DNA of 64,000 nt. It comes from Allacma fusca (Eukaryota > Arthropoda > Collembola > Symphypleona > Sminthuridae). The notes under the pieces are model-generated. The model did no database searches. It was not told the origin of the DNA and was given only the letters and a program-made list of their open reading frames with translations. Below are positions 35,371 through 47,484 of the stretch, one piece after another (within the stretch, counting starts at the first letter, position 1; each line of letters starts with the position of its first letter). The position numbers were made by a program, and so were the translations under genes. The stretch spans positions 40,225,067-40,289,066 of the forward strand of contig OX359245.1 of the NCBI GenBank assembly GCA_947179485.1. The letters are read 5' to 3'.

Positions 35371-36650
35371 GTGTCTTCGATTAAGCGTCGGCCTTTTATT
35401 TTAAAAACGAAAATGAATATAATTTCCAAATTAGAATCTGGTAAGAAAACGACGTCATTGGTGAAAGCAATGAACATTCCTAGAACAACAATCAATAGAA
35501 TTTGGAATTCCGGAGAAAAAAGAATTTCAGTCAAAAAATTCCGAAGATCTCAAAACTTCGCAAAGTTGAATTCGAGGATATCAATGAAGCATTGCTAAAA
35601 TGGTCCAACTTTCAGCGTGATCGCAATGTACCCCTTGATTGACTGGTTTTGTTACGAAAAGCCGAGGAATTCGCAAAACGTTTCCAGTAAAATTCCTTTA
35701 AAAGCAGTCAGGGTTGGTTAAGCGAATGGAAAACTATTAAGGTATACTATTCAGTTTAAACTATTACACGGCGAATCGGCCGAAGTCGACCAAACCGTTG
35801 TCAGCGAATGGTTAAGAAACGTGTACCAAATAGTTTCTAGAGAATACAGTGCCGAATACAATTTTCATTCTGACGAGACCGGACATTTTTCAAGGCACTT
35901 CATGACAAGGCAATCGAATATATGAAGAAACCCTGCAAGGGCGGTAAACGTTCGAAAGAAAGATTGCCAGTTTTGTTGTGCAGTAACAACGACCGGAGTT
36001 TAAAACTAAAGCCCCTAGTCATCGGGAAGTATCAAAATCCCAGATGTTTCCAGAAAATCACAAAACCGATCTTCGCTCCCAGTTACATATTATGCTAATG
36101 CTAAAGGATGGATGATTGGCCAGGTTATTATTAATGATAGATGATTTGCATGCAATATTTTCAAAATCGTTAAATTACTGTTACAATGTCCTGTTAATAC
36201 TTTAAGTAGCAATTCACTGTCGTAATCTTAGATGTTCCCGGAATGGTTGCAGAAGTATTATAAGTACACGAAACAGAAGAAACGAAATAATTCACTTTTG
36301 ATTGATAACTGTGGAGCACATCCAACCAATGTTTAATTGGATATAAAAAATGTTGTTTTTATGCCGCCTAATATGACATTGGTTTTGCAACATCTTAACC
36401 AAGGAATTATTAGCGAAGCAAAACGTTATATCGGCAGGCTGCTTATTCAAAAACTCATTAGACATCCCTGACTCACGATCCTAAATAAAGAATTCTATTT
36501 TAATGCTTCGTGGCGCGTTGTAAAAAGTGCTATCGAAAATTGCTTTCAGAAGGCATACAAATTGGATGAAAAATATAAGGACATCGTTTTTATTATTGGA
36601 CCAGAAATTAATTTTGATGCTATTTTTATTTCAGACTTACAAACTTAAAA
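35371..36650 (+). pseudogene. degraded Tigger/pogo transposase
   Basis: The start (35371-35598) is open and reads KRRPFILKTKMNIISKLESG followed by NIPRTTINRIWNSGEKRI, the pipsqueak-type helix-turn-helix of Tigger/CENP-B-like proteins. Further on, in shifting frames and with stops, are DDE_1 pieces: SDETG near 35871-35885, LLIDNCGAHPTNV near 36298-36335, FMPPNMTLVLQHLNQGIISEAKRY (shortened motif) near 36358-36425 and ASWRVVKSAIENCFQKAY near 36508-36560. Several frameshifts and stops show it is dead. It ends about ten bases before the tandem array begins. Confidence 0.75.
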
Positions 36651-38262
36651 ACTTGCTCAAACTGTTTATAATAATTACTCATCTATGATAGCTGTGGTTA
36701 TTCCTGGCTGGCGATGTATGAGTGAGGCACATGTGAGTTTAAATGGTAGAGTAGTTATCAGCAAGGATTTTCCGCGGCGGAGATTCGGTTTACATATGTA
36801 TATGTAATTTAATGAGGTAAAGCTAGGACACAAATGTATGTTGTTAAGCATAATTTAACGATTGAGTTGTCACGCAACGTCACAGATACTCGGAGCTTCT
36901 GATTAACCAAGTATAGTACATTTATGTAGTACACGTTTACATTTCTCGTGACGTCGTGCTTTTCAAAAGCCGTTTAAACCAGCCAAAATACTACTTACTA
37001 TTCTGAGACGCCAAACCCGTCTCTTTCTTCACCATGCTTATTTAATTGGTATTTTTCTGCTTACTTGCACATTATATTGTTGTGCATGTCCTTGAAGATC
37101 AGCAACTGGAAATTTACTGGAGGAACAAAATGCTAAAAAATAAATGGCCTGCCACTGATTTTTGATCGCATGTTTATATGTGCCGTAGATACACATGGGA
37201 GTATGTTTTACATATAGAGTGGCGAATATTTGAAATCGAATTGCACATACAAACAGTAACAATAATCCTGGTGCATGTGGTCCATCCCTAGGAACACAGA
37301 CTTCCCTGCTGCTATGTATCTGACTATGTATGCAGTTCATTGCATGTTTTTCGATTAGGACCTGCATATATATTTGCCAATGGTTTTTTCTCCTTCTTAA
37401 AAACTAAATTTAGTTGGTTTCCAGCTTTTAGAAGAGCCTGTTGGACTAGAATAAATAACTACCGTTCGACAAAATGCTTCCTATTACTTTCTATTCGCTC
37501 TTTATAGTTTGAAACGGTGATACTAGCCTTCGTGATACACTCTAAATAAACTAGAAATCTGCGAACTGTCGACATGGTAATGCCGCAGGTGTAATTAGTC
37601 AGTGTAATGGAATCTCGGGAGATATTTGTACACGACAATTTCTTCAGCAATCCTAACCACGTTGGTCAACCAGACGCATGTAATCTCAAGTTTTATTCCC
37701 AGTGCAATATAGCTGTTTGACTAATAGTCAAGTTTGGTTTGACGTCGGCATGGTTTTCCTGCAAGTAACTGCATATGGAAGTGTGCTGATTGTCAGCATC
37801 TATGCGCATTTTATGGATAACAAAGCTAGGCGAGTCTTCGTACATAGAGCAGATGTGGATGGACAATTATTATGCCCTAAACTTATACTAATTTCCTGCA
37901 AATTCAAAATCATGGCGTTGTGCGGTAAAGTCGTAACGAGTGATTTACTAATTTTGTGGAATATTGGTGAAGATTGCATGCATTTCCAAGTTACTTGGAT
38001 CGTTTTTATGTGTACATATGCATGTATATGTCACCACCTGTTAGATTAAAATTCCAAAAATTATGTCTAATATGTACTGTAGATGAGTGAACCAAGATAT
38101 GTAAGATTTTATAAAATTCAGCAACTTTTAATAACACTGATATTGTGTTGGTATAAAAAATATATTGCACATTTACAATGCAGGATTTCCCCGAAGGGTT
38201 TCTAATTAAGTATACGTTTCAGCAAATGACTTGGACGTGTTTCGGACGACCGAAAGTTTCAA

Positions 38263-38683
38263 CTAACGTCCGAACCTTCCGTATCGCGTCGAGTCGGCAC
38301 TTGACCAAGGACTCCATGCCCGGCTCTCACTATTGAACATAAACAAGAAACGTGATTAGTAAAATGACACAATTATTCTGGCAATCACTCATGATTAGCC
38401 GCACAATATCATGTAAGGTGTTCTTACCGGTAATTTGTCATTGGACCCTCAGAGAGATACGGCATAGGCCCGTCCATTAAAGGCATTCCGAAAGGTAAAG
38501 CGCTCAAAACTCCCAGCAAGGTCAGGATAGTGATGAGGCCCAGAAACAGTGATACGACTGAAATCTATGAATGAAAATATTATGTATTAGCAATCGCGTA
38601 TTCCAAAATTCACCCGCACTTATTTTTCGAAACGTTTCCAGAATGTGAAACTCGATTAAAGAACAGGTTCTCACCGATTTCAT
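38263..38683 (-). CDS. secreted amidated-peptide precursor, copy 1
   Basis: Three exons (38683-38675, 38564-38428, 38329-38263) encode 70 residues. Exon 1 is just Met-Lys-Ser with a strong start context (CAACCATG) and a GTGAGA donor. Exon 2 supplies the rest of the signal peptide (core ISVVSLFLGLITILTLLGVL, likely cut after Leu-Ser-Ala25) and a Pro/Met-rich segment (LPFGMPLMDGPMPYLSEGP). Exon 3 encodes SRAWSPWSSADSTRYGRFGR and then TAG. The mature part is about 45 residues with no cysteine. It contains an Arg-x-x-Arg site (RESR, 49-52) that could release a 16-residue peptide, and the terminal Phe-Gly-Arg is a classic amidation signal giving an Arg-Phe-amide end. It looks like a neuropeptide- or effector-type precursor; I recognise no family. 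All splice sites are canonical. Confidence 0.75.
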
Positions 38684-38779
38684 GGTTGATTGTCTGGTCT
38701 TGTTATATAAACGGATGTTCAATGATTCACAACTTTTACTTGGTTCTGTGTTCCGTGCGTTAGCTTGGAGTGTGTGTGG

Positions 38780-38900
38780 CAAGCTGAATAAGCTTTAGGA
38801 AACGCTGCCATTTATACAAGCCATTATCTCAAATGTCATACAGCGTTCCTTTTCCCTGGTCACATGAGATGATAAGCTCGTTTTGTTTCTGATAAGTGCT
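38780..38900 (-). promoter_or_regulatory. core promoter and GATA sites of peptide gene copy 1
   Basis: On the minus strand a TATA box (TATAAAT, 38816-38810) lies 31 bases before an initiator (TTCAGCTT, presumed +1 A at 38785), the ideal spacing. This predicts a 5' leader of about 100 bases before the ATG at 38683. Upstream are two TGATAAG words (38870-38876 and 38890-38896, plus-strand reading) and a TTATCT (38824-38829), all GATA-factor sites. A GGGAAAAGGA word between them is only loosely kappaB-like. The arrangement is repeated in the other units; units 5-9 carry TTCAGTTT, a better initiator match. Confidence 0.65.
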
Positions 38901-41195
38901 CTGGCTAAACCTGAACAAATTATCGGAATTACAAGAACCAGAATAACCAGATTTCAAGTCGTAATGACGTGTTCGTGTTTCAGCATTTACTTAATTCTCG
39001 TGTCATGTACATAGTAAGCATGAATAAGACGTGCAATAAATAAATATACACCCGTGGTGTTCCGTTGGGAAACCATTTGTTTTCAACAATATTTTTGTTT
39101 TTGTGTATAACTGAATACTCCACCCAATCTTAGAGTCGAATTGTCTTTTGGGCGTTCGGAGCATTTCCCTTAAGTTGGCTCTCCTTGACTGTAGCAGCAC
39201 ATGGTTGACGATACACGACCGTGCATTGGCGTTTAGAGAAACAACTACTATTTTCACGGATAACCATTTAATATCCAAAACTATAATTGCTAAAATGCAA
39301 TAATTGCGTAGCACTACCGACACAATGTATGGCGATGGAGCCATTTTTACCATAGTCAGCAAAATGGACAGAGCCGCTCTCTGATGTCAAGCATAAGGCG
39401 GTGCAATTATTTAATTTCTCGGAATCGTAGTGTGTGTTTTCATACCTATGTTTTAATTGTAGTTATGGAAACGAGTAATATATATAACAGATCGTTATTT
39501 ATTGCAATGTATGTATATGGGCTGGCCTTTCTGTTAATCGAAACCCAGAAATCAGCCTTAGTAACGCTTTCTTATGTAATTTATCTCAATGAAACTGGTT
39601 TTAATAATTACTCATCTATGATAGCTGCGGTTATTCCTGGCTTGTGATGTATGAGTGAGGCACATGTGAGTTTAAATGGTAGAGTAGTTATCAGCAAGGA
39701 TTTTCCGCGGCGGAGATTCGGTTTACATATGTATATGTAATTTAATGAGGTAAAGCTAGGACACAAATGTATGTTGTTAAGCATAATTTAACGATTGAGT
39801 TGTCACGCAACGTCACAGATACTCGGAGCTTCTGATTAACCAAGTATAGTACATTTATGTAGTACACGTTTACATTTCTCGTGACGTCGTGCTTTTCAAA
39901 AGCCGTTTAAACCAGCCAAAATACTACTTACTATTCTGAGACGCCAAACCCGTCTCTTTCTTCACCATGCTTATTTAATTGGTATTTTTCTGCTTACTTG
40001 CACATTATATTGTTGTGCATGTCCTTGAAGATCAGCAACTGGAAATTTACTGGAGGAACAAAATGCTAAAAAATAAATGGTCTGCCACTGATTTTTGATC
40101 GCATGTTTATATGTGCCGTAGATACACATGGGAGTATGTTTTACATATAGAGTGGCGAATATTTGAAATCGAATTGCACATACAAACAGTAACAATAATC
40201 CTGGTGCATGTGGTTCATCCCTAGGAACACAGACTTCCCTGCTGCTATGTATCTGACTATGTATGCAGTTCATTGCATGTTTTTCGATTAGGACCTGCAT
40301 ATATATTTGCCAATGGTTTTTTCACCTTCTTAAAAACTAAATTTAGTTGGTTTCCAGCTTTTAGAAGAGCCTGTTGGACTAGAATAAATAACTAGCGTTC
40401 GACAAAATGCTTCCTATTACTTTCTATTCGCTCTTTATAGTTTGAAACGGTGATACTCGCCTTCGTGATACACTCTAAATAAACTACAAATCTGCGAACT
40501 GTCGACATGGTAATGTCGCAGGTGTAATTAGTCAGTGTAATGGAATCTCGGGAGATATTTGTACACGACAATTTCTTCAGCAATCCGAACCACGTTGGTC
40601 AATTAGACGCATGTAATCTCAAGTTTTATTCCCAGTTCAATATAGCTGTTTGACTAATAGTCAAGTTTGGTTTGACGTCGGCATGGTTTTCCTGCAAGTA
40701 ACTGCATATGGAAGTGTGCTGATTGTCAGCATCTTTGCGCATTTTATGGATAACAAAGCTAGGCGAGTCTTCGTACATAGAGCAGATGTGGATGGACAAT
40801 TATTATGCCCTAAACTTATACTAATTTCCTGCAAATTCAAAATCATGGCGTTGTGCGGTAAAGTCGTAACGAGTGATTTACTAATTTTGTGGAATATTGG
40901 TGAAGATTCCGTGCATTTCCAAGTTACTTGGATCGTTTTTATGTGTACATGTGCATGTATATGTCACCACCTGTTAGATTTAAATTCCAAAAATTATGTC
41001 TAATATGTACTGTAGATGAGTGAACCAAGATATGTAAGATTTTATAAAATTCAGCAACTTTTAATAACACTGATATTGTGTTGGTATAAAAAATATATTG
41101 CACATTTACAATGCAATATTTCCCCGAAGGGTTTCTAATTAAGTATACGTTTCAGCAAATGACTTGGACGTGTTTCGGACGACCGAAAGTTTCAA

Positions 41196-41616
41196 CTAAC
41201 GTCCGAACCTTCCGTATCGCGTCGAGTCGGCACTTGACCAAGGACTCCATGCCCGGCTCTCACTATTGAACATAAACAAGAAACGTGATTAGTAAAATGA
41301 CACAATTATTCTGGCAATCACTCATGATTAGCCGCACAATATCATGTAAGGTGTTCTTACCGGTAATTTGTCATTGGACCCTCAGAGAGATACGGCATAG
41401 GCCCGTCCATTAAAGGCATTCCGAAAGGTAAAGCGCTCAAAACTCCCAGCAAGGTCAGGATAGTGATGAGGCCCAGAAACAGTGATACGACTGAAATCTA
41501 TGAATGAAAATATTATGTATTAGCAATCGCGTATTCCAAAATTCACCCGCACTTATTTTTCGAAACGTTTCCAGAATGTGAAACTCGATTAAAGAACAGG
41601 TTCTCACCGATTTCAT
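41196..41616 (-). CDS. secreted amidated-peptide precursor, copy 2
   Basis: Exons 41616-41608, 41497-41361 and 41262-41196. The coding sequence and splice sites match copy 1. A difference lies in the 3' flank, where CAGGATTT becomes CAATATTT. TATA and initiator are intact (initiator of the TTCAGCTT form). Confidence 0.75.
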
Positions 41617-44129
41617 GGTTGATTGTCTGGTCTTGTTATATAAACGGATGTTCAATGATTCACAACTTTTACTTGGTTCTGTGTTCCGTGCGTTAGCTTG
41701 GAGTGTGTGTGGCAAGCTGAATAAGCTTTAGGAAACGCTGCCATTTATACAAGCCATTATCTCAAATGTCATACAGCGTTCCTTTTCCCTGGTCACATGA
41801 GATGATAAGCTCGTTTTGTTTCTGATAAGTGCTCTGGCTAAACCTGAACAAATTATCGGAATTACATGAACCAGAATAACCAGATTTCAAGTCGTAATGA
41901 CGTGTTCGTGTTTCAGCATTTACTTAATTCTCGTGTCATGTACATAGTAAGCATGAATAAGACGTGCAATAAATAAATATACACCCGTGGTGTTCCGTTG
42001 GGAAACCATTTGTTTTCAACAATATTTTTGTTTTTGTGTATAACTGAATACTCCACCCAATCTTAGAGTCGAATTGTCTTTTGGGCGTTCGGAGCATTTC
42101 CTTTAAGTTGGCTCTCCTTGACTGTAGCAGCACATGGTTGACGATACACGACCGTGCATTGGCGTTTAGAGAAACAACTACTATTTTCACGGATAACCAT
42201 TTAATATCCAAAACTATAATTGCTAAAATGCAATAATTGCGTAGCACTACCGACACAATGTATGGCGATGGAGCCATTTTTACCATAGTCAGCAAAATGG
42301 ACAGAGCCGCTCTCTTATGTCAAGCATAAGGCGGTGCAATTATTTAATTTCTCGGAATCGTAGTGTGTGTTTTCATACCTATGTTTTAATTGTAGTTATG
42401 GAAACGAGTAATATATATAACAGATCGTTATTTATTGCAATGTATGTATATGGGCTGGCCTTTCTGTTAATCGAAACCCAGAAATCAGCCTTAGTAACGC
42501 TTTCTTATGTAATTTATCTCAATGAAACTGGTTTTAATAATTACTCATCTATGATAGCTGCGGTTATTCCTGGCTTGTGATGTATGAGTGAGGCACATGT
42601 GAGTTTAAATGGTAGAGTAGTTATCAGCAAGGATTTTCCGCGGCGGAGATTCGGTTTACATATGTATATGTAATTTAATGAGGTAAAGCTAGGACACAAA
42701 TGTATGTTGTTAAGCATAATTTAACGATTGAGTTGTCACGCAACGTCAGAGATACTCGGAGCTTCTGATTAACCAAGTATAGTACATTTATGTAGTACAC
42801 GTTTACATTTCTCGTGACGTCGTGCTTTTCAAAAGCCGTTTAAACCAGCCAAAATACTACTTACTATTCTGAGACGCCAAACCCGTCTCTTTCTTCACCA
42901 TGCTTATTTAATTGGTATTTTTCTGCTTACTTGCACATTATATTGTTGTGCATGTCCTTGAAGATCAGCAACTGGAAATTTACTGGAGGAACAAAATGCT
43001 GAAAAATAAATGGCCTGCCACTGATTTTTGATCGCATGTTTATATGTGCCGTAGATACACATGGGAGTATGTTTTACATATAGAGTGGCGAATATTTGAA
43101 ATCGAATTGCACATACAAACAGTAACAATAATCCTGGTGCATGTGGTTCATCCCTAGGAACACAGACTTCCCTGCTGCTATGTATCTGACTATGTATGCA
43201 GTTCATTGCATGTTTTTCGATTAGGACCTGCATATATATTTGCCAATGGTTTTTTCACCTTCTTAAAAACTAAATTTAGTTGGTTTCCAGCTTTTAGAAG
43301 AGCCTGTTGGACTAGAATAAATAACTAGCGTTCGACAAAATGCTTCCTATTACTTTCTATTCGCTCTTTATAGTTTGAAACGGTGATACTCGCCTTCGTG
43401 ATACACTCTAAATAAACTACAAATCTGCGAACTGTCAACATGGTAATGTCGCAGGTGTAATTAGTCAGTGTAATGGAATCTCGGGGAGATATTTGTACAC
43501 GACAATTTCTTCAGCAATCCAAACCACGTTGGTCAACCAGACGCATGTAATCTCAAGTTTTATTCCCAGTTCAATATAGCTGTTTGACTAATAGTCAAGT
43601 TTGGTTTGACGTCGGCATGGTTTTCCTGCAAGTAACTGCATATGGAAGTGTGCTGATTGTCAGCATCTTTGCGCATTTTATGGATAACAAAGCTAGGCGA
43701 GTCTTCGTACATAGAGCAGATGTGGATGGACAATTATTATGCCCTAAACTTATACTAATTTCCTGCAAATTCAAAATCATGGCGTTGTGCGGTAAAGTCG
43801 TAACGAGTGATTTACTAATTTTGTGGAATATTGGTGAAGATTCCGTGCATTTCCAAGTTACTTGGATCGTTTTTATGTGTACATGTGCATGTATATGTCA
43901 CCACCTGTTAGATTTAAATTCCAAAAATTATGTCTAATATGTACTGTAGATGAGTGAACCAAGATATGTAAGATTTTATAAAATTCAGCAACTTTTAATA
44001 ACACTGATATTGTGTTGGTATAAAAAATATATTGCACATTTACAATGCAGGATTTCCCCGAAGGGTTTCTAATTAAGTATACGTTTCAGCAAATGACTTG
44101 GACGTGTTTCGGACGACCGAAAGTTTCAA

Positions 44130-44550
44130 CTAACGTCCGAACCTTCCGTATCGCGTCGAGTCGGCACTTGACCAAGGACTCCATGCCCGGCTCTCACTAT
44201 TGAACATAAACAAGAAACGTGATTAGTAAAATGACACAATTATTCTGGCAATCACTCATGATTAGCCGCACAATATCATGTAAGGTGTTCTTACCGGTAA
44301 TTTGTCATTGGACCCTCAGAGAGATACGGCATAGGCCCGTCCATTAAAGGCATTCCGAAAGGTAAAGCGCTCAAAACTCCCAGCAAGGTCAGGATAGTGA
44401 TGAGGCCCAGAAACAGTGATACGACTGAAATCTATGAATGAAAATATTATGTATTAGCAATCGCGTATTCCAAAATTCACCCGCACTTATTTTTCGAAAC
44501 GTTTCCAGAATGTGAAACTCGATTAAAGAACAGGTTCTCACCGATTTCAT
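44130..44550 (-). CDS. secreted amidated-peptide precursor, copy 3
   Basis: Exons 44550-44542, 44431-44295 and 44196-44130. The precursor is unchanged from copy 1. Outside the gene this unit shares with unit 4 an extra G (TCTCGGGGAGAT near 43480), so units 3 and 4 are recent sisters. Confidence 0.75.
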
Positions 44551-47063
44551 GGTTGATTGTCTGGTCTTGTTATATAAACGGATGTTCAATGATTCACAAC
44601 TTTTACTTGGTTCTGTGTTCCGTGCGTTAGCTTGGAGTGTGTGTGGCAAGCTGAATAAGCTTTAGGAAACGCTGCCATTTATACAAGCCATTATCTCAAA
44701 TGTCATACAGCGTTCCTTTTCCCTGGTCACATGAGATGATAAGCTCGTTTTGTTTCTGATAAGTGCTCTGGCTAAACCTGAACAAATTATCGGAATTACA
44801 TGAACCAGAATAACCAGATTTCAAGTCGTAATGACGTGTTCGTGTTTCAGCATTTACTTAATTCTCGTGTCATGTACATAGTAAGCATGAATAAGACGTG
44901 CAATAAATAAATATACACCCGTGGTGTTCCGTTGGGAAACCATTTGTTTTCAACAATATTTTTGTTTTTGTGTATAACTGAATACTCCACCCAATCTTAG
45001 AGTCGAATTGTCTTTTGGGCGTTCGGAGCATTTCCTTTAAGTTGGCTCTCCTTGACTGTAGCAGCACATGGTTGACGATACACGACCGTGCATTGGCGTT
45101 TAGAGAAACAACTACTATTTTCACGGATAACCATTTAATATCCAAAACTATAATTGCTAAAATGCAATAATTGCGTAGCACTACCGACACAATGTATGGC
45201 GATGGAGCCATTTTTACCATAGTCAGCAAAATGGACAGAGCCGCTCTCTTATGTCAAGCATAAGGCGGTGCAATTATTTAATTTCTCGAAATCGTAGTGT
45301 GTGTTTTCATACCTATGTATTAATTGTAAATATGGAAACGAGTAATATATATAAAAGATCGTTATTGATTGCAATGTATGTATATGGGCTGGCCTTTCTG
45401 TTAATCGAAACCCAGAAATCAGCCTTAGTAACGCTTTCTTATGTAATTTATCTCGATGAAACTGGTTTTAATAATTACTCATCTATGATAGCTGCGGTTA
45501 TTCCTGGCTTGTGATGTATGAGTGAGGCACATGTGAGTTTAAATGGTAGAGTAGTTATCAGCAAGGATTTTCCGCGGCGGAGATTCGGTTTACATATGTA
45601 TATGTAATTTAATGAGGTAAAGCTAGGACACAAATGTATGTTGTTAAGCATAATTTAACGATTGAGTTGTCACGCAACGTCAGAGATACTCGGAGCTTCT
45701 GATTAACCAAGTATAGTACATTTATGTAGTACACGTTTACATTTCTCGTGACGTCGTGCTTTTCAAAAGCCGTTTAAACCAGCCAAAATACTACTTACTA
45801 TTCTGAGACGCCAAACCCGTCTCTTTCTTCACCATGCTTATTTAATTGGTATTTTTCTGCTTACTTGCACATTATATTGTTGTGCATGTCCTTGAAGATC
45901 AGCAACTGGAAATTTACTGGAGGAACAAAATGCTAAAAAATAAATGGCCTGCCACTGATTTTTGATCGCATGTTTATATGTGCCGTAGATACACATGGGA
46001 GTATGTTTTACATATAGAGTGGCGAATATTTGAAATCGAATTGCACATACAAACAGTAACAATAATCCTGGTGCATGTGGTTCATCCCTAGGAACACAGA
46101 CTTCCCTGCTGCTATGTATCTGACTATGTATGCAGTTCATTGCATGTTTTTCGATTAGGACCTGCATATATATTTGCCAATGGTTTTTTCACCTTCTTAA
46201 AAACTAAATTTAGTTGGTTTCCAGCTTTTAGAAGAGCCTGTTGGACTAGAATAAATAACTAGCGTTCGACAAAATGCTTCCTATTACTTTCTATTCGCTC
46301 TTTATAGTTTGAAACGGTGATACTCGCCTTCGTGATACACTCTAAATAAACTACAAATCTGCGAACTGTCAACATGGTAATGTCGCAGGTGTAATTAGTC
46401 AGTGTAATGGAATCTCGGGGAGATATTTGTACACGACAATTTCTTCAGCAATCCAAACCACGTTGGTCAACCAGACGCATGTAATCTCAAGTTTTATTCC
46501 CAGTTCAATATAGCTGTTTGACTAATAGTCAAGTTTGGTTTGACGTCGGCATGGTTTTCCTGCAAGTAACTGCATATGGAAGTGTGCTGATTGTCAGCAT
46601 CTTTGCGCATTTTATGGATAACAAAGCTAGGCGAGTCTTCGTACATAGAGCAGATGTGGATGGACAATTATTATGCCCTAAACTTATACTAATTTCCTGC
46701 AAATTCAAAATCATGGCGTTGTGCGGTAAAGTCGTAACGAGTGATTTACTAATTTTGTGGAATATTGGTGAAGATTCCGTGCATTTCCAAGTTACTTGGA
46801 TCGTTTTTATGTGTACATGTGCATGTATATGTCACCACCTGTTAGATTTAAATTCCAAAAATTATGTCTAATATGTACTGTAGATGAGTGAACCAAGATA
46901 TGTAAGATTTTATAAAATTCAGCAACTTTTAATAACACTGATATTGTGTTGGTATAAAAAATATATTGCACATTTACAATGCAGGATTTCCCCGAAGGGT
47001 TTCTAATTAAGTATACGTTTCAGCAAATGACTTGGACGTGTTTCGGACGACCGAAAGTTTCAA

Positions 47064-47484
47064 CTAACGTCCGAACCTTCCGTATCGCGTCGAGTCGGCA
47101 CTTGACCAAGGACTCCATGCCCGGCTCTCACTATTGAACATAAACAAGAAACGTGATTAGTAAAATGACACAATTATTCTGGCAATCACTCATGATTAGC
47201 CGCACAATATCATGTAAGGTGTTCTTACCGGTAATTTGTCATTGGACCCTCAGAGAGATACGGCATAGGCCCGTCCATTAAAGGCATTCCGAAAGGTAAA
47301 GCGCTCAAAACTCCCAGCAAGGTCAGGATAGTGATGAGGCCCAGAAACAGTGATACGACTGAAATCTATGAATGAAAATATTATGTATTAGCAATCGCGT
47401 ATTCCAAAATTCACCCGCACTTATTTTTCGAAACGTTTCCAGAATGTGAAACTCGATTAAAGAACAGGTTCTCACCGATTTCAT
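47064..47484 (-). CDS. secreted amidated-peptide precursor, copy 4
   Basis: Exons 47484-47476, 47365-47229 and 47130-47064. The coding sequence equals copy 1. Its upstream region shifts to the variant seen in later units (CATCGTTCC instead of CAGCGTTCC near 47642), so a switch between repeat subtypes falls within this unit. Confidence 0.75.

Noticed and set aside
37038-37367. 109-residue minus-strand open frame repeated in all ten array units
   Set aside because: It stays open in every unit but has no signal peptide, domain or promoter. Copy 10 carries many missense changes, so persistence is explained by repeat similarity.
39003-39362. 119-residue minus-strand open frame upstream of each peptide gene
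   Set aside because: Copies differ by missense changes (for example Arg/Gly, His/Asp, Arg/Lys) and one copy (59540-59893) is truncated. It overlaps no recognisable family.
39384-39647. 87-residue plus-strand open frame in the array units
   Set aside because: It is frameshifted by two-base deletions in at least two units (near 51170 and 60012) and shows many missense differences.
40650-41003. 117-residue plus-strand open frame in the array units
   Set aside because: It has no ATG at its start (begins at TTG) and is broken by a stop in unit 8 (near 58394).
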